A DNA stretch of 64,000 nt. Source: DASUPK01 sp963843085. Lineage in GTDB: Bacteria; Actinomycetota; Thermoleophilia; Solirubrobacterales; 70-9. Location of the stretch: the NCBI GenBank assembly GCA_963843085.1, contig CAWJJG010000005.1, positions 62,001 to 126,000 of the forward strand, in the 5' to 3' direction. The translations under genes and the position numbers were made by a program. The notes under the pieces were generated by a model. The model had not been told where the DNA came from and ran no database searches. It worked only from the letters and a program-made list of their open reading frames with translations. Below, one piece after another: positions 23,361 through 32,030 of the stretch. The stretch's first letter is position 1. Each line of letters begins with the position of its first letter.

Positions 23361-25424
23361 TCAGGCCCCAAAGACGCCGTGGACGACGAGGTCGACGAGC
23401 TTGATCCCGATGAAGGGAGCGATCACCCCGCCGAGCCCGTAGATGAACAGGTTGCGCCGGAGCAGGGCGCTGGCGCCGGCCGGCCGGTAGCGGACCCCGC
23501 GCAGCGCCAGGGGGATCAGCAGCGGGATCAGCAGGGCGTTGAAGACGATCGCGGAGATGATCGCCGACTCCGGCGACCCCAGGTCCATGATGTTGAGCTT
23601 GTTGAGGGGGCCGTCCCCGCCGTTGGTCGCGTAGGTCGCGGCGAAGATCGCCGGGAGGATCGCGAAGTACTTGGCGACGTCATTGGCGATCGAGAAGGTC
23701 GTCAGCGCGCCGCGGGTGATCAGCAGTTGCTTGCCGACCTCGACGATCTCGATCAGCTTCGTCGGGTTCGAGTCGAGGTCGACCATGTTCCCCGCCTCGC
23801 GTGCAGCCTGGGTGCCCGTGTTCATGGCGACGCCCACGTCCGCCTGGGCGAGGGCGGGAGCGTCGTTCGTCCCGTCACCGGTCATCGCGATCATCCGCCC
23901 GCCGGACTGCTGCTCCTTGATCAGCTCGAGCTTCTTCTCGGGCGTCGCCTCGGCGAGGTAGTCGTCAACGCCGGACTCCTGGGCGATCTTGGCCGCGGTG
24001 AGCTTGTTGTCGCCGGTGATCATCACCGTCCGGATCCCCATCGACCGCAACTGGTCGAATCGCTGGGTCATCCCCTCCTTGACCACGTCCTTGAGGTAGA
24101 CGACCCCGAGGACCTGGCTGTCCTGCGCGACGGCGAGCGGGGTGCCGCCCTCGCGGCCGACGCGGTCGAGCTCGCCCTGCAGCTCGGGGGGCACCGTGCC
24201 GCCCTCGGACTCGACGAACGAGACGATCGCATCGCCCGCCCCCTTGCGGAGTCGGCGGCCGTTGACGTCCACGCCGCTCATCCGCGTCTCGGCCGTGAAC
24301 GGGACGAAGGTGGCCTCATGGGACGACATCTCGTGCTCGCGGATCCCGTACTTCTTGGCCAGGACGACGATCGAGCGGCCCTCGGGCGTCTCGTCGGCGA
24401 GCGACGACATCTGGGCCGCCTCGGCCAAGTCCGACTCCTGGACGCCGGGCATCGGCATGAACTCGGTCGCCTCGCGATTGCCGAGCGTGATCGTGCCGGT
24501 CTTGTCCAGGAGGAGGACGTCGACGTCGCCGGACGCCTCCACCGCACGCCCCGAGAGCGCGAGAACATTCCGGCGCACGAGCCGGTCCATGCCGGCGATC
24601 CCGATCGCCGAGAGCAACGCTCCGATCGTCGTCGGGATCAGGGCGACGAGCAGGGCGATCAGGGTGGCGACCGATGCGTCCGTCTTCGAGAACTCGGCCA
24701 TCGGGCGCAGCGCCACGACGACCACGAGGAAGATGATCGTCAGGCCGGCCAGCAGGATGTTGAGCGCGATCTCGTTCGGGGTCTTGCGCCGCTCCGCGCC
24801 CTCCACCAGCGAGATCATCCGGTCGAGGAAGCTCTTGCCGGGCTCCTGGGTGATCTCGACGACGATGCGGTCCGAGAGCACGCGCGTGCCTCCCGTGACC
24901 GCACTCCGATCGCCGCCGGCCTCGCGGATCACAGGTGCGGACTCGCCGGTGATCGCCGACTCGTCGACCGAGGCGATGCCCTCGATCACCGTGCCGTCGC
25001 CGGGAATCACCTCGCCGACCGTGACGATCACCGTGTCGCCTCGCTGGAGGTCGGAGGCGGGGATCTCGCGGCCGTCCTGAAGGTGGGCGACCGTCTCCCT
25101 GCGGGTCGCGCGCAGCGCATCCGCCTGGGCCTTGCCCCGGCCTTCGGCGAGAGCCTCGGCGAGGTTGGCGAAGACCACGGTCAGCCAGAGCCAGAGCGCC
25201 ACGACGGCGGTGAACCAGGCCGCTTCATTGCCCCCGCCGAGCGGCTGGCCACCGAAGACCTGCACGAGCCAACCGATCGTCGTGATCAGCGCGCCGACCT
25301 CGACCACGAACATCACCGGGTTGTGGAGCTGGTGGCGAGGATTCAGCTTGCGCACGCTGCTCACCAGCGCCGGGATCAGCATTGCGCGGTCGAACATGGA
25401 CGGGCGTTGACGGTCCTCGGTCAC
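23361..25424 (-). CDS. kdpB: KdpB, catalytic P-type ATPase subunit of the potassium pump
   Basis: A 687-residue P-type ATPase of the Kdp class. DKTGTITLGNREA holds the phosphorylated Asp, ITGESAPVIREAGGD the actuator loop, and TGDGTNDAPALAQADVGVAMN the hinge. NPRHQLHNPVMFVVEVGALIT opens the first spans. It hydrolyses ATP to move K+ through KdpA. GTG 25424 overlaps the kdpC stop (GTGA), so it follows kdpC here, not the reverse. The unrecognised member B gene follows after one base. Confidence 0.96.
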   Translation of the reverse strand: MTEDRQRPSMFDRAMLIPALVSSVRKLNPRHQLHNPVMFVVEVGALITTIGWLVQVFGGQPLGGGNEAAWFTAVVALWLWLTVVFANLAEALAEGRGKAQADALRATRRETVAHLQDGREIPASDLQRGDTVIVTVGEVIPGDGTVIEGIASVDESAITGESAPVIREAGGDRSAVTGGTRVLSDRIVVEITQEPGKSFLDRMISLVEGAERRKTPNEIALNILLAGLTIIFLVVVVALRPMAEFSKTDASVATLIALLVALIPTTIGALLSAIGIAGMDRLVRRNVLALSGRAVEASGDVDVLLLDKTGTITLGNREATEFMPMPGVQESDLAEAAQMSSLADETPEGRSIVVLAKKYGIREHEMSSHEATFVPFTAETRMSGVDVNGRRLRKGAGDAIVSFVESEGGTVPPELQGELDRVGREGGTPLAVAQDSQVLGVVYLKDVVKEGMTQRFDQLRSMGIRTVMITGDNKLTAAKIAQESGVDDYLAEATPEKKLELIKEQQSGGRMIAMTGDGTNDAPALAQADVGVAMNTGTQAAREAGNMVDLDSNPTKLIEIVEVGKQLLITRGALTTFSIANDVAKYFAILPAIFAATYATNGGDGPLNKLNIMDLGSPESAIISAIVFNALLIPLLIPLALRGVRYRPAGASALLRRNLFIYGLGGVIAPFIGIKLVDLVVHGVFGA

Positions 25425-26068
25425 CTTGGCGACTCCTTGTCCAACGCGATGTTCATTTCCAGCACGTTCACTCCCGGCTCACCGAGCACGCCGAGAGCTC
25501 GGCCGTTGGTGTGCTCGTCGATCAGCTGATCGACGCGGTCGAGCGAGAGGCCGCGGACCCTGGCGATCCGATGTGCCTGGATCCGGGCGTTCGCCTGGGA
25601 GATGTGCGGGTCCACCCCGGACGCGGAGTTGGTGATCGCGTCGACGGGAATGTCCCGGCGCGTCAGGCCCGGGTCGTAGGGTCGCTCCAGCGCCAGATAG
25701 GCCCTGATGTAGCCCTTGAACTGCTGCATCAGGGCCTTGTCGTTCGGGCCCAGGTTGTTGAAGTAGGTGGCGTCGGCGCTGTAGGTCGTCACCGAGGGCC
25801 GCGGCTGGAAGTAGCGCGGGTTCGGCGCCTTGACCTGCTTCTTCGCGTATTTCGGCTTCTTCGAGTTGTCGTTCGGCCGGCGGACGTCGAAGCTCTGGCC
25901 GATCAGCTTCGAGCCGACGACCTCGCCGTCGAGCGTCACCTGGCTCCCGTCCGACTTGTTGGGGAAGAGCACCTGGGAGACGCCCGTGGCGATCAGCGGG
26001 TAGGCGAGGCCGAAGATCAGCGTGAACGCGACCGCGGCGATGATCGAGGCTGTCAGGTCCCTGCGCAT
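25421..26068 (-). CDS. kdpC: KdpC, accessory subunit of the potassium pump
   Basis: The 215-residue protein starts with one membrane span (SIIAAVAFTLIFGLAYPLIATG) and a periplasmic/external domain. It shows the KdpC pattern GSKLIGQSF, YFQPRPSVT and NSASGVDPHISQANARIQAHRIA, near-invariant in the family. KdpC stabilises the KdpA-KdpB complex and raises ATP affinity. The central insertion with KKPKYAKKQVKAPNPR is longer than in E. coli. It begins two bases after the kdpA stop and overlaps kdpB, giving the unusual order A-C-B. Confidence 0.95.
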   Translation of the reverse strand: MRRDLTASIIAAVAFTLIFGLAYPLIATGVSQVLFPNKSDGSQVTLDGEVVGSKLIGQSFDVRRPNDNSKKPKYAKKQVKAPNPRYFQPRPSVTTYSADATYFNNLGPNDKALMQQFKGYIRAYLALERPYDPGLTRRDIPVDAITNSASGVDPHISQANARIQAHRIARVRGLSLDRVDQLIDEHTNGRALGVLGEPGVNVLEMNIALDKESPR

Positions 26069-26070
26069 GA

Positions 26071-27837
26071 TCAGGTGGGGAAGCCGAGCTGGTTGGTGAG
26101 CCCCTGTACGACCGGGCCGAGCAGGAGGGCGGGGAAGAAGGTGAGCGCGGCGACGATCACGATCACGGCGAGCAGGAGCACCGAGAAGGTCGGGGTGTCG
26201 GTCCGGAAGGTCCCGGGACCCGCCGGCACCACGCGCTTGGTGGCGAGCGACCCGGCGGCGGCGAGCGCGGCGAGCAGGGGGATGAAACGGCCGCCGAGCA
26301 TCGAGAGGCCGCCGACGAGGTCCGCGAAGGTGATCCCGTAGGAGCCCGCGTTGCCCGGGGCGTTGGGCTGGACGAAGCCGGTATACCCGGCGAACGCCGA
26401 GCCGTTGTTGTTGCCCTGAGACGTGTAGGCGTAGAGCGTCTCGGAGAACCCCTGCGGCCCGTGGTTGAAGATCGAGGTGGTGCCGTACTTGCTCGAGATC
26501 GCGATCCCGCTCGCGACCAGGACGACCAGCGGCACGAAGAGCACGCCGATCAGGACGAGCTTGACCTCGCGAGCCTCCACCTTCTTGCCGAGGTACTCGG
26601 GCGTGCGGCCGACCATGAGCCCGGCTATGAACACCGCCAGGAGGACCATCAGCAGCATCCCGTAGAGACCTGAGCCGACCCCGCCGAAGATCACCTCCCC
26701 GGTCATCATGTTCGTCAGCGGGACGAGGCCTCCGAAGCCGGTGAGCGAGTCGTGGGCGCCGTTCACCGAGCCATTCGAGGCGTCGGTCGTGAAGTTCGCC
26801 CATTCGGCCGTGTCGGCGATGCCGAAGCGCTGCTCCTTCCCCTCGAGGTTCCCGCCCGTGGTGCCCGTCCGCGCCGCGGTGTTCTCGCCGGCGACGTGCT
26901 GCGCCGGGGAGCCGTGCTGCTCGGCCGCGTAGGCGACGCCGAACAGGGCGACGGCGAAGACGAGCATGGTCGCGTAAAGAGCCCAGCCCTGACGGCGGTT
27001 GCCGACCATGCGGCCGTACTGGGCCGTCGCCGCGGCCGGAATCAGCAGGATGAAGAGGACCTCGACGAAGTTCGAGAACTGCGTCGGGTTCTCGAACGGC
27101 ATCGTGCTGTTGACGTTGAAGAAGCCGCCCCCGTTGGTCCCGATCTGCTTGATCGCGACCTGCGAGGCGGCGGGGCCGCCGGCGAGCGTCTGCGTCAGGC
27201 CGCCGAGGCCGTGGATCGTCACGTAGTGATTGAGGTTCTGGATGACGCCCTGCGAGGCCAGGATCAGGGTGCCGATGACGGCCAGGGGCAAGAGGATGTA
27301 GAGCAGCGTCCGGGTGACGTCCCGCCAGAAGTTGCCGAGCTCCTTGGCGCCTCGGCTGGCGAAGCCCCGGATCACCGCGGCGAGCACGGCCATCCCGACC
27401 GCGGCGGAGACGAAGTTCTGGACCGCCAGCCCCGCCATCTGCGAGAAGTACGACATCGTGGTCTCGCCGCCGTAGTACTGCCAGTTCGTGTTGCTGACGA
27501 AGGAGGACGTGGTGTTGAAGGTCACGTCCCAGGGCGCCGAGTTGAATCCCTCCGGATTGAACGGGTGGATTCCCTGCGTCCGCAGGATCCCGTAGAGGAG
27601 GATCCAGAACACGAAGCTGAAGACGATCGTCGTCTTGCCGTATGCCTTCCAGTCCTGCTCGGCTCGGGCGGGCGGCCCGATCATGCGATAGATGAGGCGC
27701 TCGAGCCAGCCCAGCGGCCGCTCGAGCAGGATCCGCTCCCCCGTGTAGACGCGCGCCATGTAGCCGCCGAGCACCGGCACCAGGGCGGTGAGCACGACGA
27801 CGTAGATGGCCAGCTGCAGCCAGCCGTTGGCCGTCAC
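26071..27837 (-). CDS. kdpA: KdpA, potassium-translocating subunit
   Basis: A 588-residue polytopic protein with the ten-span KdpA layout and four pore-loop motifs: SFVSNTNWQYYGGE, KQIGTNGGGFFNVNS, SGLTGFGGLVPL-like DSLTGFGGLVPLTN, and YTSQGNNNGSAFAG. These correspond to the K+ selectivity filters of the SKT superfamily. It takes K+ from outside to the KdpB site. GTG 27837 overlaps the kdpF stop by four bases, so translation is coupled. An external loop with Gln/Thr-rich GENTAARTGTTGGN is present between the third and fourth filters. Confidence 0.96.
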   Translation of the reverse strand: MTANGWLQLAIYVVVLTALVPVLGGYMARVYTGERILLERPLGWLERLIYRMIGPPARAEQDWKAYGKTTIVFSFVFWILLYGILRTQGIHPFNPEGFNSAPWDVTFNTTSSFVSNTNWQYYGGETTMSYFSQMAGLAVQNFVSAAVGMAVLAAVIRGFASRGAKELGNFWRDVTRTLLYILLPLAVIGTLILASQGVIQNLNHYVTIHGLGGLTQTLAGGPAASQVAIKQIGTNGGGFFNVNSTMPFENPTQFSNFVEVLFILLIPAAATAQYGRMVGNRRQGWALYATMLVFAVALFGVAYAAEQHGSPAQHVAGENTAARTGTTGGNLEGKEQRFGIADTAEWANFTTDASNGSVNGAHDSLTGFGGLVPLTNMMTGEVIFGGVGSGLYGMLLMVLLAVFIAGLMVGRTPEYLGKKVEAREVKLVLIGVLFVPLVVLVASGIAISSKYGTTSIFNHGPQGFSETLYAYTSQGNNNGSAFAGYTGFVQPNAPGNAGSYGITFADLVGGLSMLGGRFIPLLAALAAAGSLATKRVVPAGPGTFRTDTPTFSVLLLAVIVIVAALTFFPALLLGPVVQGLTNQLGFPT

Positions 27838-27923
27838 AGGTTCTCGCCCCGCAGGAGCACGTAGAGCAGGTAGACGAACAGGGCGATCGACACGATCAGC
27901 ATCGACCCCTCCGCGAAGCTCAT
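27834..27923 (-). CDS. kdpF: KdpF, 29-residue stabilising subunit
   Basis: ATG 27923 to TGA 27834 encodes a 29-residue protein with one span (MLIVSIALFVYLLYVLLRGE), the expected size and shape of KdpF, which sits between KdpA and KdpB in the membrane. It overlaps kdpA by four bases (GTGA) and itself begins inside the stop of an upstream small membrane ORF (ATGA). Confidence 0.88.
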   Translation of the reverse strand: MSFAEGSMLIVSIALFVYLLYVLLRGENL

Positions 27924-28000
27924 ACGCGGTCCAGGCCTTCGACCAGGAACCAGAGCGCCACGAAGACCACCAGCGCTATTCCGATGGAGATCAGATCCAT
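27920..28000 (-). CDS. 26-residue one-span membrane peptide overlapping kdpF
   Basis: ATG 28000 to TGA 27920 encodes MDLISIGIALVVFVALWF followed by LVEGLDRV: one hydrophobic helix with an acidic/basic tail. TCGGGAGC precedes the start. Its stop overlaps the kdpF start (ATGA), and kdpF overlaps kdpA in the same way, so three cistrons are chained by four-base overlaps. This arrangement argues for a genuine product made in step with KdpF and KdpA, perhaps an extra small subunit. It does not align with KdpF beyond both being single helices. Confidence 0.68.
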   Translation of the reverse strand: MDLISIGIALVVFVALWFLVEGLDRV

Positions 28001-28059
28001 GCTCCCGAGGATCGCCCCCGCCGCGTGAAGCCCCCGTTCAGGTTCGCGGGGCGGTCATC

Positions 28060-28075
28060 AAGATGTTGTGAAGAT
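28060..28075. promoter_or_regulatory. Direct repeat, possible KdpE box before the structural kdp genes
   Basis: AAGAT occurs at 28060-28064 and 28071-28075, an 11-base period like the tandem half-sites bound by OmpR-family regulators. It lies at the end of kdpE and 60-75 bases before the small ORF that starts the kdp structural genes. No clear -10 is seen, so this is tentative. Confidence 0.25.
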
Positions 28076-28749
28076 CAGGCCCCGAAGCGGTAGCCGACGC
28101 CCGGATCGGTACGGATGTAGCGCGGTCCGTCGGGCGGCTCGATCTTGCGGCGCAGATTCGCGATGTGCGTCCGCAGCGTTTGGGTGTCCTCCTCCCAGCC
28201 CGGTCCCCAGACCTCGGTGAGCAGAGCACGATGCGTCATCAGGCGACCCCTGTTGCCCGCCAGCGTCCCGAGCAGCCGGAACTCGATCGGGGTGAGGTGG
28301 ATCTCCTCGCCTTCCCGTGTGACCGAATAGCCCGCCAGATCGATCTCGAGGCCGTCCGCCGTGATCGAGGGCTCATCGGCGGCGTCGCCGGCTCGGCGCA
28401 GCGCCGCGTTCAGCCGCGCGACCAGCTCCCTGGGCCCGAAGGGCTTCGTCACGTAATCATCGGCGCCCGCCTCGAGCGCGCGGACCTTCTGCTCCTCCTC
28501 CCCAACGGCCGAGAGGACCAGAATCGGCATCTCGCTCCAGGAGCGAATGCTGCGGCAGACCTCCACCCCGTCGCCGTCGGGCAGGATCAGGTCGATAATC
28601 GCGGCGTCGGGAGGCTTGACCGATGCCGCGTCCAGAGCCTCCCCGGCGTCGGCCGTCTCGACCACCTCGAAGCCCGCGTCCTTGAGCACGACCCGGAGCG
28701 CGCGACGAATCTGCATCTCGTCGTCGCAGACGAGGATGCGTTGCGTCAT
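28075..28749 (-). CDS. kdpE: KdpE, response regulator of the kdp operon (pair 2)
   Basis: A 224-residue OmpR-family regulator: ILVCDDEMQIRRAL at the N-terminus, the phospho-acceptor in IIDLILPDGDG near residue 50, VTKPFGPREL, then a winged helix (LTPIEFRLLGTLAGNRGRLMTHRALL) ending GVGYRFGA. It is close in sequence to the regulator at 14231-14920, for example in ADDYVTKPFG and HLTPIEF, so the two pairs arose from a duplication or share a recent ancestor. It overlaps its kinase gene by four bases and precedes kdpF-A-C-B on the same strand, which supports KdpE. Confidence 0.93.
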   Translation of the reverse strand: MTQRILVCDDEMQIRRALRVVLKDAGFEVVETADAGEALDAASVKPPDAAIIDLILPDGDGVEVCRSIRSWSEMPILVLSAVGEEEQKVRALEAGADDYVTKPFGPRELVARLNAALRRAGDAADEPSITADGLEIDLAGYSVTREGEEIHLTPIEFRLLGTLAGNRGRLMTHRALLTEVWGPGWEEDTQTLRTHIANLRRKIEPPDGPRYIRTDPGVGYRFGA

Positions 28750-30176
28750 CGCGCCGGCGCCGGAGCGACTGGCTCGGATGGCTCCCCGCACGCCGACGTA
28801 TCGAGCGGGAACTCGACCACGAAGGTGGTCCCCTGTCCCGGCAGCGACTCGACCGAGACCCGTCCGCCGTTCGCCTCGACGAACCCCTTGACGATCGCGA
28901 GACCCAGGCCCGCGCCGGTATGCGATGGGTCGCCGGATCCCTGGTAGAAGGCCTCGAAGATCCGGTCGAGGTCGCGGTCCGCGATTCCCGGGCCCCTGTC
29001 CACGACCCGGACTACGACCTTGCCGGAAACCTCCCGTGCCCTGACCGAGACGCGCTCCCCTCCGGAGTAGCGGGCCGCGTTGGCCAGCAGATTGACGAAG
29101 ACACGCTCGAGCTGCGCGGCGTCGGCCCGGATGAAGGCCAGGTGCTCGTCGATCGAGAGCCGAAAGCGGCCGCGATCGATCTCCAGGTCGTCGAGCGCCG
29201 CCTCCACCACCTCCTCGATCGAGCACCAGTCCCTGGAGGGCTCGGCGCTTCCGGTCCGCAGGCGGGAGAGATCCAGGAGGTTGTCGACGAGGGCCGCGAG
29301 CCGCTCGGAGTCGTCGACGATCGCCTCGCGAAGATCGTCGCGGTCCTCCTCGGTGATCGTCGGCGAGGTGAGCGCCTCGGCCGCGGCCCTGATCGCGGTG
29401 ATCGGGGTACGCAGGTCATGAGAGACCGTGCGCAGCAGCGCGGTCTTGATCTCGTCGCTGCGGCGGAGGGCCTCTGTCTCGACGGTGGCCCGCAGCAGGG
29501 CGTCCCGGTCGGTCGCCGCGGCGAGCAGCGCCTCGAGTCCGGGGATGAGGCGTTGCTCGAGCCGGGCGAGGTTCTCGGGAGCGATTGCCGCCGGCACGAT
29601 CAGCGTTCCCAGCCGATGACCCTCTCGGGCGAGCGGCAGCGCCAGCCTGCCGGGCTCATCCGGGACCTCGCCGCGCCGCAGCGCGGCGGAGGGGAGCTCG
29701 AGGGCGCTCGCGATCCGCTCAGCCGCCACCGGCAGCGCCGCATCGAGGCTCGGGCCTCCGAGGAGCGCGCGGGCCAGCTCGGCCATCAGGTCCGCCTCGC
29801 GCCTCCTGGCCTCCGCTTCCTGGGTGCGGCTCCGCGCCAGCTCGGCCAGCGTGCTCGCGAGCGCCGCGGCGACGAAGAAGATCGCCAGGGCGACCAGTTC
29901 TGGGTTCGGGACGAACCGCCCCACCGGCGGGATGTGGAAGAAGTTGAAGGCGACGGCGCTGGCGAACGCCGTGAACAAGCCCAGCCGCAGACCCCAGAAG
30001 ATCGAGATCGCGATCACCGGCAGCAGGTAGACGACGCCCAGCGAGACGGCCGGCGCGATGGTCTTCAGGGGATAGAGCGTGAGAGTGCAGAGCGCGACCG
30101 ACCCGACCGCAACGGTCAGGCCCAGCGTCCGTGAGCGAGGCGGCTCGCGGAGGAGCAGCGGTGTGCTCAGCTCCAT
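28746..30176 (-). CDS. KdpD-type histidine kinase without N-terminal sensor (pair 2)
   Basis: The 476-residue protein has DUF4118 membrane spans (~20-110, with SAVAFNFFHIPPVGRFV), a GAF-like region, HisKA with RTVSHDLRTPITAIRAA, and HATPase motifs NLLANAARYS, DRGPGIAD and GAGLGLAIVKGF. It corresponds to the C-terminal half of KdpD; the N-terminal half is a separate gene at 21690-22829 at the other end of the operon. ATG 30176 lies eight bases after CATAAT, a good -10, so the transcript probably begins close to the start codon. It heads the kdp gene string. Confidence 0.92.
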   Translation of the reverse strand: MELSTPLLLREPPRSRTLGLTVAVGSVALCTLTLYPLKTIAPAVSLGVVYLLPVIAISIFWGLRLGLFTAFASAVAFNFFHIPPVGRFVPNPELVALAIFFVAAALASTLAELARSRTQEAEARRREADLMAELARALLGGPSLDAALPVAAERIASALELPSAALRRGEVPDEPGRLALPLAREGHRLGTLIVPAAIAPENLARLEQRLIPGLEALLAAATDRDALLRATVETEALRRSDEIKTALLRTVSHDLRTPITAIRAAAEALTSPTITEEDRDDLREAIVDDSERLAALVDNLLDLSRLRTGSAEPSRDWCSIEEVVEAALDDLEIDRGRFRLSIDEHLAFIRADAAQLERVFVNLLANAARYSGGERVSVRAREVSGKVVVRVVDRGPGIADRDLDRIFEAFYQGSGDPSHTGAGLGLAIVKGFVEANGGRVSVESLPGQGTTFVVEFPLDTSACGEPSEPVAPAPAR

Positions 30177-30203
30177 GCCCGCCAATTATGGCTGGGTGGA
30201 CGC

Positions 30204-30968
30204 CTAGGCCCGCCGGCGGTAGAGCCGAGCCGTCAGTGGGGCGAAGACCGTCACGAGAACAGCCGTCGCGGCCAGCACCCAGAGGACCTCCGAGGCGCTG
30301 GCGGTTCCCCCCATCAGGCCGCGGGACGCTGTGACCAGGTGGGTCACCGGGTTGATCTCGGTGAACGAACGCAGCCATCCGGGCATCGTCTCCGGGCGAA
30401 CGAAGACGTTGCTCATGAAGGTGAGCGGGAAGAGAAAGATGAGCCCGACGCTCATCACCGCGTTCGGCGAGCGCAGCAGCAGGCCCAGCGTCGTCCAAAC
30501 CCAGGAGAGCCCGAAGGCGAACGCGAGCACCAACGCAACGGCGGCGACCACACCGATCGCACCCCCACCGGGATCGAAGCCCATGACGAGCCCCAGCCCG
30601 ATCACCAGGACGGACGCCAAGAGGTAGCGGCCCAGGTCGCCGATCAGCCCGCCGACGATCGGGGCGGGCCGCCAGATCGGCAGGGAGCGGAACCGGTCGA
30701 AGGCGCCGGTCGCCAGGTCGCGGTTCAGGGTGACCCCGCTGTAGACGGTGACGAAGACCACAGCCAGGACCAGGGTCCCGGGCAGCAGGAACTGCAGATA
30801 GGCGCCGGTCGATCCGGCCAGCGCTCCACCGAACAGGTAGGTGAACATCAGCGTAAAGAGCAGCGGAATCCCGATCACGTCCCCGAGCTGCTCGGGGACG
30901 TGCTTGATCTTGAGCAGGGCCCTCCAAGCGAAGGTCAGTGAGGCCGACATCGCACCCGCCGTCTTCAT
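30204..30968 (-). CDS. ABC-2 type permease, drug-efflux (DrrB-like)
   Basis: A 254-residue six-span ABC-2 permease with the features of DrrB-like drug exporters: LGDVIGIPLLFTLMFTYLFGG, FLLPGTLVLAVVF, and the NVFVRPETMPGWLRSFTEINPVTH stretch before the last spans, which is typical for daunorubicin-resistance-type permeases. It forms the membrane part of an exporter with the ATPase at 30965-31978, whose stop overlaps this start by four bases. The substrate is unknown; a TetR regulator is divergent. Confidence 0.9.
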   Translation of the reverse strand: MKTAGAMSASLTFAWRALLKIKHVPEQLGDVIGIPLLFTLMFTYLFGGALAGSTGAYLQFLLPGTLVLAVVFVTVYSGVTLNRDLATGAFDRFRSLPIWRPAPIVGGLIGDLGRYLLASVLVIGLGLVMGFDPGGGAIGVVAAVALVLAFAFGLSWVWTTLGLLLRSPNAVMSVGLIFLFPLTFMSNVFVRPETMPGWLRSFTEINPVTHLVTASRGLMGGTASASEVLWVLAATAVLVTVFAPLTARLYRRRA

Positions 30969-31978
30969 GATGCCTCCGGCCGAGCGGGCTCGGACTCGGC
31001 TCGGCGGCCCGTCAGTGCGAGAAACACCTCATCGAGGCTGGGCTGGCCCAGCGCGAAGTCGCTGACGGCCACACCGGACCGGTGGAGCTCCGCCAACGCC
31101 CGCTCGGCCCGGTCGACCGAGTCGCGACCTCCGTCTGCCGATGGGATGCTGGCCGACAACCGACCCGATCCGCTCTCCGCGTGCACCGGAACACCGAGCG
31201 CCTCTTTCAGTACCTGCTCGGCCCGTGTCCGCTCTCCCGGGTCATGTAGGCCCACCCTGAGGTGGCCCTCCCCGACCGATGCCTTGAGCTCCGCGCGGGT
31301 GCCCTCCGCGATCACCTTGCCGTTGTCGATCACGGCGATTCGATCGGCGAGCTGGTCCGCCTCGTCCAGGTACTGGGTGGTGAGCAGCACCGTGGTTCCC
31401 CGCTCGGCCAGTGCGCGCACGACCTCCCACACCCTGTTCCGGCTCCGCGGATCGAGCCCCGTGGTCGGCTCGTCGAGGAAGAGCACCTCCGGCGTCGAGA
31501 TCAGGCTCGCGGCGAGGTCCAGGCGGCGGCGCATGCCGCCGGAGAGCCTCATGACGGATCGGTTCGCCGCGTCCGCCAGGCCGAATTCTTCGAGCAGCTC
31601 CGCTCCCCGGGCTCGCGCGTCCCGCCAGGAACGCCCGAGCAGCCGTCCGAGCAGGACCAGATTCTCGAGACAGGTGAGATCCTCATCCACCGAGGCGAAC
31701 TGGGAGGTGAGGCTGATCTTGCCGCGGACGGCCGCCGCCTCGGAGACCACGTCGTGACCGAGCACGCGCGCTGTTCCGGCGTCGGGTCGAAGCAGTGTGG
31801 CGAGAATGCGAATCGTGGTCGTCTTGCCGGCCCCGTTCGGCCCCAGGACGCCGTAGATGGAGCCGCGGGGAATCGCGAGGTCGACAGCGTCGACAGCGTG
31901 GGTCGCGCCGAAGGCCTTGCGGAGGCCGCGTGCCTCGACGGCGAGGGCAGTGGGGTCAATGGGAAGCGTTTCCGCCAT
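30965..31978 (-). CDS. ABC transporter ATPase, drug-efflux (DrrA-like)
   Basis: A 337-residue ATPase with Walker A GPNGAGKTTTIRIL, Q-loop SQFASVDEDLT, signature LSGGMRRRLDLAA, Walker B LFLDEPTTGLD and a switch His replaced in TTQYLDEADQLADRI-type fashion, as in DrrA-family proteins. The C-terminal ~100 residues include the DrrA-type LGQPSLDEVFLALTG. ATG 31978 lies eight bases after TACAGT (31987-31992 on the minus strand), a likely -10 of a near-leaderless transcript. Co-regulated with the TetR gene by position. Confidence 0.92.
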   Translation of the reverse strand: MAETLPIDPTALAVEARGLRKAFGATHAVDAVDLAIPRGSIYGVLGPNGAGKTTTIRILATLLRPDAGTARVLGHDVVSEAAAVRGKISLTSQFASVDEDLTCLENLVLLGRLLGRSWRDARARGAELLEEFGLADAANRSVMRLSGGMRRRLDLAASLISTPEVLFLDEPTTGLDPRSRNRVWEVVRALAERGTTVLLTTQYLDEADQLADRIAVIDNGKVIAEGTRAELKASVGEGHLRVGLHDPGERTRAEQVLKEALGVPVHAESGSGRLSASIPSADGGRDSVDRAERALAELHRSGVAVSDFALGQPSLDEVFLALTGRRAESEPARPEAS

Positions 31979-31997
31979 GGCGTCCGACTGTAGCAGG

Positions 31998-32030
31998 TAA
32001 GCTGTCCACATGGCCAGTCCAGATGGACAG
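31998..32030. promoter_or_regulatory. Divergent promoter region with TetR-type operator
   Basis: TAAGCT (31998-32003) lies six bases before ATG 32010 and is a leaderless -10 for the TetR gene. CTGTCCA (32002-32008) and TGGACAG (32024-32030) form a perfect inverted repeat with 15 bases between, overlapping both that -10 and the start codon. This is a natural autorepression site, also only 24 bases from the ABC start on the other strand. Confidence 0.5.

Noticed and set aside
23133..25529. 800-codon plus-strand frame opposite kdpB and member B
   Set aside because: Crosses two genuine genes, no recognisable domain, and kdpB has all P-type ATPase motifs.
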